Shown here piece by piece: positions 40,322 to 50,295 of a stretch of DNA of 64,000 nucleotides. Source of the stretch: Chloropicon primus (Eukaryota > Chlorophyta > Chloropicophyceae > Chloropicales > Chloropicaceae); contig CP060758.1 in the NCBI GenBank assembly GCA_023205875.1, positions 372,001-436,000 on the forward strand, read 5' to 3'. The position numbers were made by a program, and so were the translations under genes. The notes under the pieces were generated by a model that was not told the DNA's origin, did not search any database, and worked only from the letters and a program-made list of their open reading frames with translations. Each line of letters starts with the position of its first letter. Position 1 is the first letter of the stretch.

Positions 40322-40930
40322 ATGCTGTGGCTGAACACTTTCGTGTTCAAGCCCCTTTTCGTGTGCGTGGGGTTCCTTTACCCCGCGTACCAGAGCTACA
40401 AGGTACGTCTTCGTTTGGATTTCTTGGCTTGACTCGGTCCTGGACCACAACCATCCACAAGAAGAAAAAGCAGCAGCAACAACAAAAAGAAGAAAACTAA
40501 CTCGCTCTTCTCCTCCTACTCCAACTCCTTCTTCTCCCGCACGCACGCACACCTCTTTTGTTGCTGCTTCCTTCCTGTGTGGTCGGTCCAGGCCCTGGAG
40601 TCGAACCGCTTGGACGCGGCCGCGGAGTGGCTCACGTACTGGGTGATATTCTCCCTCTTCACCGTGATAGAATCGGTGGGCGACTTCCTCATCTCGTGGA
40701 TACCGTTCTACTCGTTCCTCAAGCTCGGGTTCTTGACGTGGCTCCTCCTGCCCAAGTTCAAGGGCGCGAGCAAGCTGTACCAGACCCTCGTGCAGCCTCT
40801 CATCCGCAAGCACGAGGCCAAGATAGACCACGGACTCAACCAAGGGTACGAGACGGCCCTGAACTTCCACAAGACTGGGCTGGGCTTCATCACCCAGAGG
40901 TTCAGCTCGGGGGGCCAGAGAACGAACTGA
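40322..40930 (+). CDS. REEP/HVA22/TB2-DP1 ER-shaping protein
   Basis: Exons 40322-40402 and 40592-40930 join in phase 0 to 139 residues. The TB2/DP1/HVA22 domain spans nearly the whole protein: GFLYPAYQSYKALES, WLTYWVIFSLFTVIE, SWIPFYSFLKLGFLTWLLLPKFKGASKLYQ and LVQPLIRKHEAKID. These hairpin proteins bend ER tubules and in plants answer stress. The size and compact C-terminus match the REEP5/Yop1-HVA22 group. The donor is GTACGT and acceptor GGTCCAG. Confidence 0.95.
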
Positions 40931-41138
40931 GACCGAGCGCCTCCGCGGCTTGCTGCTAATTTGCTCTATGTACATTACTAAAAGGGGGGAAGAATAAAAA
41001 ATCCTCCGAACGAAGACTCAGTTACGGCGACGACGGCAACAAACAAAAAAGTCGTCGCGCGGCTTGCTTCCTCTTCTCGCAGGCAGGAAAAGAGTAATTT
41101 TAATACAGAACACCCAACCAGACTCCGCCCACATACAC

Positions 41139-42626
41139 TCAGCCTTGGTCGTCGGTGCTCGGCAGAGCCCTCACGATCCTGGGCTCGACGCCGCTCCACC
41201 TGGTGAGAAGGTCCACCAGGTCGTCGACCTGGTCCACCTCGCTGACCGACATGAGGTTCGTGCTGAGGTCCGACGCCAGCTGATCGATGCCTTTCTGCAT
41301 GGCGTTGGCCATGCTGCCCATGTTGTCCGAGAAGAGGGTGCTGCCGGACAGCCCTTGGGCCATCCCAGCGATGTCCACCATGCCCCCCAGGAAGCTCTTG
41401 CTCTGCTCAGAGAACTGGCTCACCTGATCCTCCACCAGAGACGGGGGCTGCTTGCACGGGGTGACGTGGTCCCCAGAGACCTGGTTCACGGTGAGCTCTA
41501 GGCCCACGGAGGGCTGCCCCGCCAGGCCCTCCTTGGCGAACCTGTTCTGCAGGGTCTCCGCCAGGGCAGGAGTCTCGTCTATGGTGTCGTTCCTGAACTG
41601 AACAAGCAAGTTTCTCGTGCACAGGTACCTCTTCTCGATGTAGGCCTTGCTCTCGTCCGGGGTGGGAGAGAACTCGAGCCTGTCCTGCGCGATATCCTCG
41701 TAGATCGGCACGAGCTGGTCGATGAGGGGGAAGACGTTCTTCTGGATGAAATCCGGAGTCTGGCCCCGGAGCGAGTCGACCAGCGTGTTCATCATGCTGG
41801 CCTGGGGCATGGTGCCGAGCTGCTGAAGGAGCGGGGCCACGAACTGGGAGCTCGCAGGGGCAATCAGTTCGGCGTAGAAAGGAATCGCGTCCGTCACCGG
41901 CTTGTTGTTGAAGCTGATGAGCACGTTCCCGGCCCTGTTCTCATTCAAGTCCTTGTACCTCGAACAGAGCAAGAGCTGCTCCAGGGCGCCGAGGGAGTGC
42001 CCCACCCCGATGGTCTGCAAGCCGTCGACCCTGGGTCCCAAGGCCCGCACGCACTTGGTGTACTTCAAGTACACGTCGTCTGCGATCTTCAAGTGCTCGA
42101 AGTTGGTCTCAAACGGGGTCGCTATCACGAAGAACCCCCTGGAAGCGAGCTGCTCGAGGAAGTACCGGTAGGTCAGCTGGGGCGACGCCCCCACGAAAGC
42201 TCCCCCCACGAAGTGAACGAGGGCCTTGGGCTCCGTGGGCCTCGCTGCACTCGATTCGGTCGACGAGGGGTCGAAACACCAACAGCCCTCCACTTGCTCC
42301 CAACCGTTCTCCTCCGGAATCAGGTTGGACTCGGCGAGGCGCTCCGTTATCGCCCTCTCGAGCTGCAGAAATCCTTCCGGGCCGGCCGTCCTCGCCAGCG
42401 AGGTCGAAGGAACTTCGGATCGCTTATCGCCAACGCCACCGTTCTCTCCCACCCCGCGAACCGGCGACAGCCAGCCCGAGCGCTCGAACCTTCTCACGCT
42501 CCTCGCAGGATTCTTCCTGCTCCGTCCACAGGAACCAGACGACCGACACGAGATCCTTGAAGCCGTGGCTTGCCCTTTCCGAGAGGGACACCGCATTCCC
42601 AGTCCCCCGGCCGAGACGTGCGCCAT
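41139..42626 (-). CDS. DUF1350 plastid protein (alpha/beta-hydrolase-like)
   Basis: 495 residues from ATG 42626 (an earlier in-frame start would be TTG). The first ~60 residues are Ser/Arg/Gly-rich without acids, a chloroplast transit peptide. The core has ALVHFVGGAFVGASPQLTYRYFLEQLA, GFFVIATPFETNF and the GHSLGALEQLLL nucleophile-elbow-like motif at about 210; this is DUF1350, found in cyanobacteria and plants with unknown function. The C-terminal third has a Gly/Met-rich stretch (SFLGGMVDIAGMAQGL) not obviously part of the domain. It is divergent from IBA57 with a 443 bp spacer. Confidence 0.9.
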   Translation of the reverse strand: MAHVSAGGLGMRCPSRKGQATASRISCRSSGSCGRSRKNPARSVRRFERSGWLSPVRGVGENGGVGDKRSEVPSTSLARTAGPEGFLQLERAITERLAESNLIPEENGWEQVEGCWCFDPSSTESSAARPTEPKALVHFVGGAFVGASPQLTYRYFLEQLASRGFFVIATPFETNFEHLKIADDVYLKYTKCVRALGPRVDGLQTIGVGHSLGALEQLLLCSRYKDLNENRAGNVLISFNNKPVTDAIPFYAELIAPASSQFVAPLLQQLGTMPQASMMNTLVDSLRGQTPDFIQKNVFPLIDQLVPIYEDIAQDRLEFSPTPDESKAYIEKRYLCTRNLLVQFRNDTIDETPALAETLQNRFAKEGLAGQPSVGLELTVNQVSGDHVTPCKQPPSLVEDQVSQFSEQSKSFLGGMVDIAGMAQGLSGSTLFSDNMGSMANAMQKGIDQLASDLSTNLMSVSEVDQVDDLVDLLTRWSGVEPRIVRALPSTDDQG

Positions 42627-42978
42627 CTTCTGCCCCCTCAACCTCCTCAGCGATCAGTGATCAGAACCCAAGCAAGGTCGCTTTGTGGCTCCCGTTCTCG
42701 ATGATGCTGCTGCTGCTGCTGGCGGTGGTGATACCGAAGCAGATTCAGAACCCTCTGCACCCACAAGGCAACAGCTTCTTGCCTGTTCCAGCTCGCCTCT
42801 CCTCTGACAGGTGACCACCTTTGCCTCCCTCTCTCTCTGCCTCCTCTTCGTTGAGGAGTCGAATCAAATCCTCCACAGAACCTCGTTCGCTTCAAGCGAC
42901 GGCTCTTTCGAAAGAGCGAGACGTAACACTTCTGCCTCAACCCCTCACGTCCTGATCCCAACACCGCGGCGCACGCCC

Positions 42979-43019
<41 letters not shown>

Positions 43020-43069
43020 TGCTCCCCGAGCGACAGATCTCAGCCAGAAACTGCTCTCAGCTGCTGACG
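42627..43069. promoter_or_regulatory. Divergent spacer DUF1350 / IBA57 with CT tract
   Basis: 443 bp. Begins with a 10-bp inverted word GATCAGTGATC at 42651-42661, continues with a GCT-type run (42702-42722), and a long CT run at 42981-43017 located 52 nt before the IBA57 ATG. Promoter assignment is by position only. Confidence 0.45.
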
Positions 43070-44263
43070 ATGGCGATGGCGATGGCGAGGACGATGGCGT
43101 CGGCGTTGTTGCTCCGCGTCCTTTCATTGGAGGCGAGGGGCGGACATGTCGGAGACATCGGTTTCTCTTTGATGCGTTGGCGAAGCTGGACCGCCATGTC
43201 GTCGTCCTCTTACTCTTACTCTTACTCTTACTCTTACTCTTCGTCGAGTGCTGGGGAGGAGGAGGAGAAGGAAGGAGGGAATGCCTTGAAGGGAATGGAG
43301 AGGCTCTCGATGAGGAGTGTGGTGGAGCTGAGAGGTGAGGACAGGTACACCTTTCTTCAAGGCTTGGTGACGAACGACGTGGATGAGTTGGAGAAGGAAA
43401 CCTCGGCCAAGAAGTGCATGTACTCGCTGCTTCTGAACCACAAGGGGAGGTTTATGCATGACTTGTTCTTGTACAATGTGGGGCGTGGAGGGTCTCTCCT
43501 GATGGATGTGCACAAGCCGAGCTTGGATCTTGTCATGAAAGTGTTGAAGAGGTACAAGCTGAGGTCGAAGGTTGACGTGGAGGACGTGTCCGACAAGTAT
43601 TGTGTTTTGTACTCCACAAGCGAGGACGACTTGGTTGGCTTGCCCAACTCTGTTGCCTTCAAGGATCCGAGGCACGAGCTTCTTGGGTACAGGTGCCTGG
43701 TACAGGAGTCTGCGGGTGCGCTTCCCCCCCACCTGGCTCGAGGGAGCCCGGACAAGCACACGGCCCTGCGGTATTCTCTTGGGGTCCCCGAGGGGGACAA
43801 GGAGATGCCCTCCGGGAAGGCCATACCGTTGGAGTACAACATCGACGTCCTGAACGGGATCAGCTACACCAAGGGCTGCTACATGGGCCAGGAGCTGACG
43901 GCGCGGACGCACTTCCAAGGCCTCGTGCGGAAGCGACTCGTGCCGGCGAAGATAGTGGCGGACAAGGAGGTGCTGGCGCGGATCTCGGAGCATCTCCTCG
44001 GCGAGGGTGCCGAGGAAGAGAACCCTCTGGAGGTAGTAGACACGACGAAGCGAAAGACGAGGGGGGGGAAAGGAATAGGAACTCTGCTTGGGATTCATGG
44101 CAACCGAGGATTGGCCCTGCTGAGACTGAAAGACCTCGCCGGCAGAACCTACGGGCTGCGGCTCAAGGGGGATGCCCAACAAACCTTCGAGGCTCAAGTG
44201 GAGCCCCACTTGCCCGATTGGTGGCCGAAAGACTGGTATGCTTCCGCACAGGACACCGTCTAA
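43070..44263 (+). CDS. IBA57: IBA57-like folate-dependent Fe-S cluster assembly factor
   Basis: 397 residues, no intron. GcvT/YgfZ fold: DRYTFLQGLVTNDVDEL near 95, NHKGRFMHDLFLY, and the diagnostic K-G-C-Y-x-G-Q-E motif (TKGCYMGQELTARTHF, about residue 267) of the YgfZ/IBA57 family, with Cys retained. IBA57 helps assemble mitochondrial [4Fe-4S] clusters with ISCA proteins. The basic start MAMAMARTMASALLLRVL fits a mitochondrial (or plastid) presequence, followed by a poly-(Ser-Tyr) tract from a TCTTAC microsatellite (43208-43240), an unusual expansion in the presequence/mature junction. TGTAA at 44282-44286. Confidence 0.9.
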   Translation: MAMAMARTMASALLLRVLSLEARGGHVGDIGFSLMRWRSWTAMSSSSYSYSYSYSYSSSSAGEEEEKEGGNALKGMERLSMRSVVELRGEDRYTFLQGLVTNDVDELEKETSAKKCMYSLLLNHKGRFMHDLFLYNVGRGGSLLMDVHKPSLDLVMKVLKRYKLRSKVDVEDVSDKYCVLYSTSEDDLVGLPNSVAFKDPRHELLGYRCLVQESAGALPPHLARGSPDKHTALRYSLGVPEGDKEMPSGKAIPLEYNIDVLNGISYTKGCYMGQELTARTHFQGLVRKRLVPAKIVADKEVLARISEHLLGEGAEEENPLEVVDTTKRKTRGGKGIGTLLGIHGNRGLALLRLKDLAGRTYGLRLKGDAQQTFEAQVEPHLPDWWPKDWYASAQDTV

Positions 44264-44427
44264 CCCACTCACACCAGACCCTGTAATATCATTACCCCCC
44301 CTATCATCCACCTGAGAGAGAGAGAGGCAACCCCTTTCCTTCGTTCAGCTTCAGACTTCATCATGTAACGCTCTCTCGTGATTTTTAACACGTGTGGTCT
44401 GGTCTGCTTGAGAGAGAGAGAGAGAAG

Positions 44428-47400
44428 ATGGAGATGGAGGACGAGGGGAGGAAGAAGAAGGACAAGGAGGGGCCGGGGCCGTCCTCCGAGGGGTTGGTGG
44501 GGATGTCCTCGGGGGTGAGGTCGTCCGGAAGCAAGCTCTCCGGAAGCAAGTCCTCCGCGAGGTACAACAACACGTCTTCCCTGTCCAACACCTCTTCCGT
44601 TTGGCTGAGCAAACGGAGCGAGGACCAGAGCATGAGGTTCTCCCAGTCTCTGACCATGCACCCGCTCCTGCAAGGCTCGGGCGTTACGGGGCAGGGGAGC
44701 TTGAGCAGCGGGCACAGCGGCCCGGGGGACGCGGACATCACACGAATCTATCGCGGGGACCCGCTGATGGACACGCCGCTGGAGAACAAAATTTTTTGGG
44801 AGCACACCACGTGCCTGGGGTTGCGTTTCCGGCCTTTCGGCATCGAGCGCATCTTCCTGAACGGAAGGGCGAGGCAGCGGAAGGGCGTGGTCTACTTGGG
44901 GTACGTCCTCGTGCTTCTGATCTCCCTGCTGGAATTGCTCAAGGTCTACCTTCTGCAGAGGTACCGAGGTTTGGAGTGCCCCACGGACTACAGGGACGGG
45001 TACTGCGAGGACGTGACGAGGCTGCTGTTCACGGGGACGTACGAGTACTACTTTCGGTACACCTTCCCCGCTTACGTGGTGTTCACCGTGTTGGGCTGCG
45101 GCTCGCACTATATTATTCACCGGTCGGACGCGATCCCCGACAAGGCCTGGGCCATGCTGTGCACCTTCAGCCTCTACTTCATCTTCACTTTCGCTTCGTA
45201 CGTTGTCAGCATCGTGACGGACCACGTGCACTGGCCGGACCACTTCCTGCTGACTGCTTTGGAGATGTTGACGATCTACGTCTTCTTTTCGGGGACCCCG
45301 AGCTTCTCGACGTTCGTGATCCTTTGGATTCAAGCCATGCTGGTGTACTTCGTGGCTTTCCCCATCAAGTACGACGAGCTGAACGTCGACAAGGTGAACG
45401 GGAACATCGAGGCTGTGCAGCTGAAAGTGAACTTCATGGAGAGCACGTACCCCCTCGTCATGTCGACTTTCATTTTGCTCGTGGGTGCCTGGATGAACGA
45501 GCTCATGCGGCGCAAGCAGTTCCTGCAGCGGGTCATCATGGTCGACCAGCAAGATGAGATCATAGAGCAGAAGATCAAGAACACCGAGTTGCAGAAGGCA
45601 CTTCTTGAGAACATCCTGCCTTCTTCCATAGTCAGCAAGCTCGGGGAGCAAGACTTCGCAATGAAGTCGTGGGATCAACTCAGGAAGCTGTCGCAAAGAC
45701 ACTTTGGGGTCTGCATCCTTTTCGCAGAGCTCGAAGGGTTCACCGCCTTCTCGGCCCAGGTCAATGCCTCCAAGGTCATGGAGTACTTGAACGACGTGTT
45801 CCAGGTCTTCGATGGCTTGCTGGATGATTATGATGTGTACAAGGTTGAGACGGTGGGGGACCAGTACGTGGCCGCCGTGGGCGTCGTCACCGGGAAAATG
45901 CTGAACAGGAATGTCAGCAAGGATACGGATGACGGTGGCGATGTCAGTGGCTGTGGCTCCGTCACCTTTCAAAACCCCGTTGGCAATGGCAATGGAAGCA
46001 AGGAAGAGAACGACGGCGGCGGCGACGACGGTGGATGCAACATTGAGCTCACGTCTTCGTTCAACACCGGGAAAATGATTAGCTTCGCCAAGGCCATCAT
46101 GAAGGGTTCGAGGTGCGTGGAAGCTCCTGCGGCTGACGTGAAGCCTGTGCTGCGGATAGGGCTGCACACGGGGCCTTGCATGAGCGGAATCGTGGGAACA
46201 AAAAACTTCAGGTTTTGCTTGTTCGGAGACGCGATGAACACGTCGGCCAGGATGGTTCAGACCGGCCCGGCGAATTGCATACACACCACCAAAGATGTCG
46301 CCGACCTTACCCCCGAGGAGCCCTGGGAGAAGCTGAAGTTGATTGATGTGAAGGGAAAGGGTTCGATGCAAACGTACTTGCTGCGCCTGGAGGGGCAAGC
46401 AGACGTGGACGCGATCAGCAATTCCGTGCGGTCTTACGAGAACCCTTTGCTTCAGCACACTGACAGCAAAAGAAGCGAGCAATCAGAGGAGTCGTACACG
46501 TTTAAGCTGCTGAGGGACAACTCGCGTGTGGTGCCGGGGCACAACAAATACGAGGACATCTTGCCCGTGAAGGAGAGCATCTTCAAGGCGAAAACAACAC
46601 TTTTTGGCTTGTGGTTCAAGAGCCTCGAGTGGGAGCAGGCATACCTGGATGGCGAAGCGAGGATGGTGGAGACCGAGGTATACATAGGGTACCTCTTGTA
46701 CATTCTCGTGCTGCTCACGAACGTGCTCTATGGGTACATCAATTACAGAGTGCTCAACGAGATTTGCACGAGCGAACTGAGCGCCTACAGAGAGTACTGC
46801 CTCTTGAAGTTTGGTCGAAACGCACTTGATCTGGCAGTATCAGATCCGGCGGGGAGGCAAGTGACGTACGCGGAGCTCATGAACTTTGCAGTCATCCAGC
46901 TCAGCCCTGTGAGCCTGGGCGTCCTCATAAGTTTGAATTGCGTGGGCCCGATCCTGCATTACTGGATCCATAGAAGCAGCTACGTGAAAAAGAAGTCCTG
47001 GGCCCTTCTGACAGTTTTCGTGGTTTACACTCTCAAGTTAGTCGTCATCATGTACATGATGTACGATGGAGACGTGAAGTCAAGCACCGGCGAAAACATG
47101 GATGCGGAATGGCCATCGTCGTGGGGCCCCATGATCACGACCCAAGCCCTTCTCTTGGTTTTCTTCTCGGGTGTGCCCATGAAACTCTACTTGCTGTGGT
47201 GGATCATTGCGTGCGCTCTCTACTTCGGTCTCACGCTGCCCATCCTGCTGAAAGAGGGCGCCCTGCTGAGTCAAGGTGACTACAGCGTGGTCATCACAAA
47301 CAATGAGTACATCAAGGTGACGCTACTGGTCTTCATCTATGCCATCATTCTGAACGCTGGCAAGTATTTCAAAGACGTGTCGAACAGGAAAAGGTTCCTG

Positions 47401-48270
47401 CAGCGAGTCAGCGTCCTGAAGAGCCAGGACCAGATTATCCGGGAGAAGTCCAAAAACGAGAACTTGCAGAGGCAGTTCCTGGGGAACATTCTGCCTCCCC
47501 ACTTGGTGGAAGAGCTCGAGATTGACAAATGCAGCCCGCTCGCTTCAATCGAAAGGCTCAGAACCCTCACCGAAACGCACATGGGCGTCAGTATCCTGTA
47601 CGCCGATCTGGTTGGCTTCACGTGGTTCTCCGCGCAGGTCGATCCCTTCAAGGTCATGGTCTTCCTGAATAACGTGTTCCAGGTCTTTGACGGCCTGTGC
47701 GACGAGTACGGGGTCCAAAAAGTGGAGACCGTCGGTGACTGCTACGTGGCTTCCGTGGGCGTCCTGACTGGTGAGCTCGTGAACTTCAAGTCCCCCACGT
47801 TCTCGGAAACGGCCAGGGCGTTGTTCTCACTCCAAGGATCGAGCTCGTTCTATAAGAGCTCCAGCATACATCAAAGCGTCGCACACGACGTGACGGGGAA
47901 GTTCACGGACCACAGCTCCCTCAGAACCACGGCTTCCACGAATGCGAAGAGCCTTCTCGATTTCGCGAAGGCCATGATTTTGGGCTCGAGGAGGATCAAA
48001 AAGCCCACTCTGAGAACGCCCGCGACCATGCGCATCGGCATCCATGCCGGCTCCTGCATGAGTGGCATCATCGGCACGAAGAACCTGAAGTACTCCTTGG
48101 TCGGAGAAGACGTCGTGACCGCAGCGACAATGGAGCACGAGGGAAAGCCCGATGCCATTCACGCCTCGGACGAGATCGCTTTCCTTTTACCGGACGAGGA
48201 CTGGAAGAAATTCAAGCTCCTCAAAGACAGTTACGGCGAAGACATGCAGACGTACTTGCTCGAGGTCTAA
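44428..48270 (+). CDS. Twelve-TM tandem class III nucleotide cyclase, predicted guanylyl cyclase with inverted half-domains
   Basis: 1280 residues, no intron. Plan: disordered N-terminus, six TM segments (about 155-362), cyclase domain 1 (about 415-650), six TM (about 750-980), cyclase domain 2 (about 1040-1280): mammalian adenylyl-cyclase topology. Domain 1 has purine-selecting Glu474 and Cys597 (guanylate type), transition-state Asn604 and Arg608, but Glu434 replaces the first metal Asp. Domain 2 keeps both metal aspartates (Asp1060 in YADLVGFT, Asp1104 in VETVGD) but has Val1230 and Thr1234 instead of Asn and Arg. The two halves are complementary, one site with metals from domain 2 and base/catalysis from domain 1. 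This predicts cGMP synthesis and a C2-C1 order opposite to mammals. A GA tract abuts the ATG. Confidence 0.92.
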   Translation: MEMEDEGRKKKDKEGPGPSSEGLVGMSSGVRSSGSKLSGSKSSARYNNTSSLSNTSSVWLSKRSEDQSMRFSQSLTMHPLLQGSGVTGQGSLSSGHSGPGDADITRIYRGDPLMDTPLENKIFWEHTTCLGLRFRPFGIERIFLNGRARQRKGVVYLGYVLVLLISLLELLKVYLLQRYRGLECPTDYRDGYCEDVTRLLFTGTYEYYFRYTFPAYVVFTVLGCGSHYIIHRSDAIPDKAWAMLCTFSLYFIFTFASYVVSIVTDHVHWPDHFLLTALEMLTIYVFFSGTPSFSTFVILWIQAMLVYFVAFPIKYDELNVDKVNGNIEAVQLKVNFMESTYPLVMSTFILLVGAWMNELMRRKQFLQRVIMVDQQDEIIEQKIKNTELQKALLENILPSSIVSKLGEQDFAMKSWDQLRKLSQRHFGVCILFAELEGFTAFSAQVNASKVMEYLNDVFQVFDGLLDDYDVYKVETVGDQYVAAVGVVTGKMLNRNVSKDTDDGGDVSGCGSVTFQNPVGNGNGSKEENDGGGDDGGCNIELTSSFNTGKMISFAKAIMKGSRCVEAPAADVKPVLRIGLHTGPCMSGIVGTKNFRFCLFGDAMNTSARMVQTGPANCIHTTKDVADLTPEEPWEKLKLIDVKGKGSMQTYLLRLEGQADVDAISNSVRSYENPLLQHTDSKRSEQSEESYTFKLLRDNSRVVPGHNKYEDILPVKESIFKAKTTLFGLWFKSLEWEQAYLDGEARMVETEVYIGYLLYILVLLTNVLYGYINYRVLNEICTSELSAYREYCLLKFGRNALDLAVSDPAGRQVTYAELMNFAVIQLSPVSLGVLISLNCVGPILHYWIHRSSYVKKKSWALLTVFVVYTLKLVVIMYMMYDGDVKSSTGENMDAEWPSSWGPMITTQALLLVFFSGVPMKLYLLWWIIACALYFGLTLPILLKEGALLSQGDYSVVITNNEYIKVTLLVFIYAIILNAGKYFKDVSNRKRFLQRVSVLKSQDQIIREKSKNENLQRQFLGNILPPHLVEELEIDKCSPLASIERLRTLTETHMGVSILYADLVGFTWFSAQVDPFKVMVFLNNVFQVFDGLCDEYGVQKVETVGDCYVASVGVLTGELVNFKSPTFSETARALFSLQGSSSFYKSSSIHQSVAHDVTGKFTDHSSLRTTASTNAKSLLDFAKAMILGSRRIKKPTLRTPATMRIGIHAGSCMSGIIGTKNLKYSLVGEDVVTAATMEHEGKPDAIHASDEIAFLLPDEDWKKFKLLKDSYGEDMQTYLLEV

Positions 48271-48779
48271 CCCAACTAAAACCCTTTCCCTCATTCATAA
48301 TAATCGTATTGAACTCGTTGCCTTGCATTCATCCAAACCATGAGAATGTTCTGCTTCGAGGCCAGGACCCTGCCCGACCGTGCCCTTGGGACTGACCCGG
48401 AGGAACGCATCGCAGTGGCGGGCGTGGTAAGATGAGGTGCCAAGCCACATCACCAATGCAATGCGTGGATCCCGAGGAGCCCTTCATCCACACACACACG
48501 CACGCACATCGCCAATCGCCCCTTCTCTGTAACCGTCATCCATTCATCCTCAAGATTATTTTCCCGCCACCTCCAGATCGAGCGAGAGGCGCTCAGAGAA
48601 AGAGAAAGAGAGAGAGAGAGAGAGGGAAGCAAAGGCGAAAGAAAGGGAACGGAAGCGTTCTGTCCCGAGGGATACGAACCCGAGCCGAGCCGAAGCGCGT
48701 TGTGATCTGCGGTACGCTCCTTCCTTTCCTTTGTTTTTTTTTTTTGGCTTCGTCTTCTTCTTCTCAGACGAGATCGAAG
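48271..48779. other. GCN5 leader region with 5'-UTR intron
   Basis: 509 bp before GCN5. A CACACAC/ACGC run at 48490-48508, GA tract at 48604-48623, and a probable 5'-UTR intron 48712-48767 (GTACGC donor, long T-rich tract, TTCTCAG acceptor) ending 12 nt before the ATG. A 31-codon frame at 48340-48435 starting MRMFCFEARTLP ends near a GTAAGA donor; it may be an upstream ORF or an unrecognised first exon. Confidence 0.5.
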
Positions 48780-50216
48780 ATGGCTTTGGTGTCTCAGCTC
48801 AAAGGGGAGGAGGAGGAGGATCTGCAGCCCTTGAAGAAGAAGTTGAGGACGAACGGAGTCGGAACCAAGGACGGCGGTTGTCCCGGCGAAGGGGAGCGGA
48901 CGAACGGAGACAGCAGGGCAGGGACGAACAGCGAGGCGTCGCCTTCGATCGTGAAGGCGGAGGCCAGTGACGCCGTCCGTGAGGTGAAGCCAGAGACCCC
49001 TTCTGCCCCATCCCCTTTGCAGTATAGGCAGGTGAACGGTGCGTACACGGAGAGAGAGGCGTGGCTGACGAAGCAGGAGCTTGAGGGTGACATCAGGTTC
49101 GAGTGCATCAGGTACGATGACCGCAAGGAGGGCAACACGACGCACTTGGAGTGGCTGCTCGCTTTGAAGAATATTTTCTCCAGGCAGCTGCCCAATATGC
49201 CAAAGGAGTACATCGCCAGGCTCGTCTTTGATAAGCACCATAGGTCGATGGTCGCTTTGAAGAAGGACAAGGTGTTCGGGGGGTGCACATTTAGATGTTT
49301 TGAGAACCAGGAGTTCGGGGAGATCGTGTTCTTGGCCATTGCCGCCCAAGAGCAAGTGCGCGGTTACGGCACGAGACTCATGAACCACCTCAAGGAGTTC
49401 GCCAAGCGGGAGGAGAAGCTGACCCACTTCTTGACGTACGCGGACAACAATGCGATCGGTTACTTCCAGAAACAGGGTTTCACGAGGGAGATCTTTTTGG
49501 AGAGGGAGAAGTGGGGGGGATTCATCAAGGACTACGACGGTGGCACGCTCATGGAGTGCGCGCTGAACTTCCAGCTGTCCTACACGCAGTTCTCCAAGAT
49601 CATCAAGCAGCAGAGGGATTTCTTGGACTCTCAGGTGAAGAAGATAAGCAGGTCTCACATAGTATACCCCGGCCTGCAGTTCTTCAAGGACCTGAAGCCG
49701 GGAGAATACAAGAGGGCCGACATCGCGGGTATACCGGGCGTGAACGAGGCCCTTGAACTGAAGAAGAAAGAGACGGATTCAAGTGATAGTGCACCTGTTG
49801 GGTCGGAAGAAGAGCAGAGGGCTGCTTCTTTGGGCCTGACCAAAGCCAAGTTCCAGCTCGTCACCCCCGCTGGCTTGGTCACCCCAAGTATGCCGAGCTT
49901 GCATTCCTTCATGACCAGAGTTCACGCGGCAGTCGTTGATCACGCGGACAGCTGGCCCTTCAAAGAACCCGTCGATCCTCTGGAGGTTCCAGACTACCAC
50001 GACGTCATCAAGGATCCCGTTGACCTGAGTCTCGTTGCCAGGAGAATCTGCTCGTACGAGTACTACATCAAGCTGGAAATCTTCGTAGCCGATTTCAAGA
50101 TGATGTTCACCAACGCGAGGATGTACAACTCACCAGACACGATTTATTACAAGTGCGCGAACAGGCTGGAATCGTTTTTTGACGACCAAATAAGGAGCGG
50201 CATATCCTTCACATGA
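48780..50216 (+). CDS. GCN5: GCN5-type histone acetyltransferase with bromodomain
   Basis: 478 residues, coding part intronless. Residues 1-85 are disordered. The GNAT acetyltransferase domain (about 90-270) has LVFDKHHRSMVALKK, catalytic Glu in FGEIVFLAIAA, the acetyl-CoA loop EQVRGYGTRLM and TYADNNAIGYFQKQGF. The C-terminal bromodomain (about 365-475) has WPFKEPVDPLEVPDYHDVIK, the ZA loop, and the acetyl-lysine Asn in ARMYNSPDT. This is the catalytic subunit of SAGA/ADA complexes, acetylating H3 K9/K14. It lacks the animal PCAF N-terminal domain, matching plant and yeast forms. Confidence 0.97.
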   Translation: MALVSQLKGEEEEDLQPLKKKLRTNGVGTKDGGCPGEGERTNGDSRAGTNSEASPSIVKAEASDAVREVKPETPSAPSPLQYRQVNGAYTEREAWLTKQELEGDIRFECIRYDDRKEGNTTHLEWLLALKNIFSRQLPNMPKEYIARLVFDKHHRSMVALKKDKVFGGCTFRCFENQEFGEIVFLAIAAQEQVRGYGTRLMNHLKEFAKREEKLTHFLTYADNNAIGYFQKQGFTREIFLEREKWGGFIKDYDGGTLMECALNFQLSYTQFSKIIKQQRDFLDSQVKKISRSHIVYPGLQFFKDLKPGEYKRADIAGIPGVNEALELKKKETDSSDSAPVGSEEEQRAASLGLTKAKFQLVTPAGLVTPSMPSLHSFMTRVHAAVVDHADSWPFKEPVDPLEVPDYHDVIKDPVDLSLVARRICSYEYYIKLEIFVADFKMMFTNARMYNSPDTIYYKCANRLESFFDDQIRSGISFT

Positions 50217-50295
50217 TCATTTTGTATAGTATACATCGCACAAGTATCAGGTTTCAAAGGAAAGTCTAGTCTAGCCAATCCATCGATTCCCCTCC

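Noticed and set aside
44269-46482. 737-codon minus-strand open frame opposite the cyclase
   Set aside because: Antisense shadow of a clear cyclase gene; no domain resemblance and no ATG at its far end.
48655-48700. T-arm-like sequence suggesting a minus-strand tRNA
   Set aside because: The loop word fits but the stems do not pair and no acceptor or anticodon arm can be built; it lies in the GCN5 leader.
48450-49658. 402-codon minus-strand frame opposite GCN5
   Set aside because: Antisense shadow of the acetyltransferase domain.
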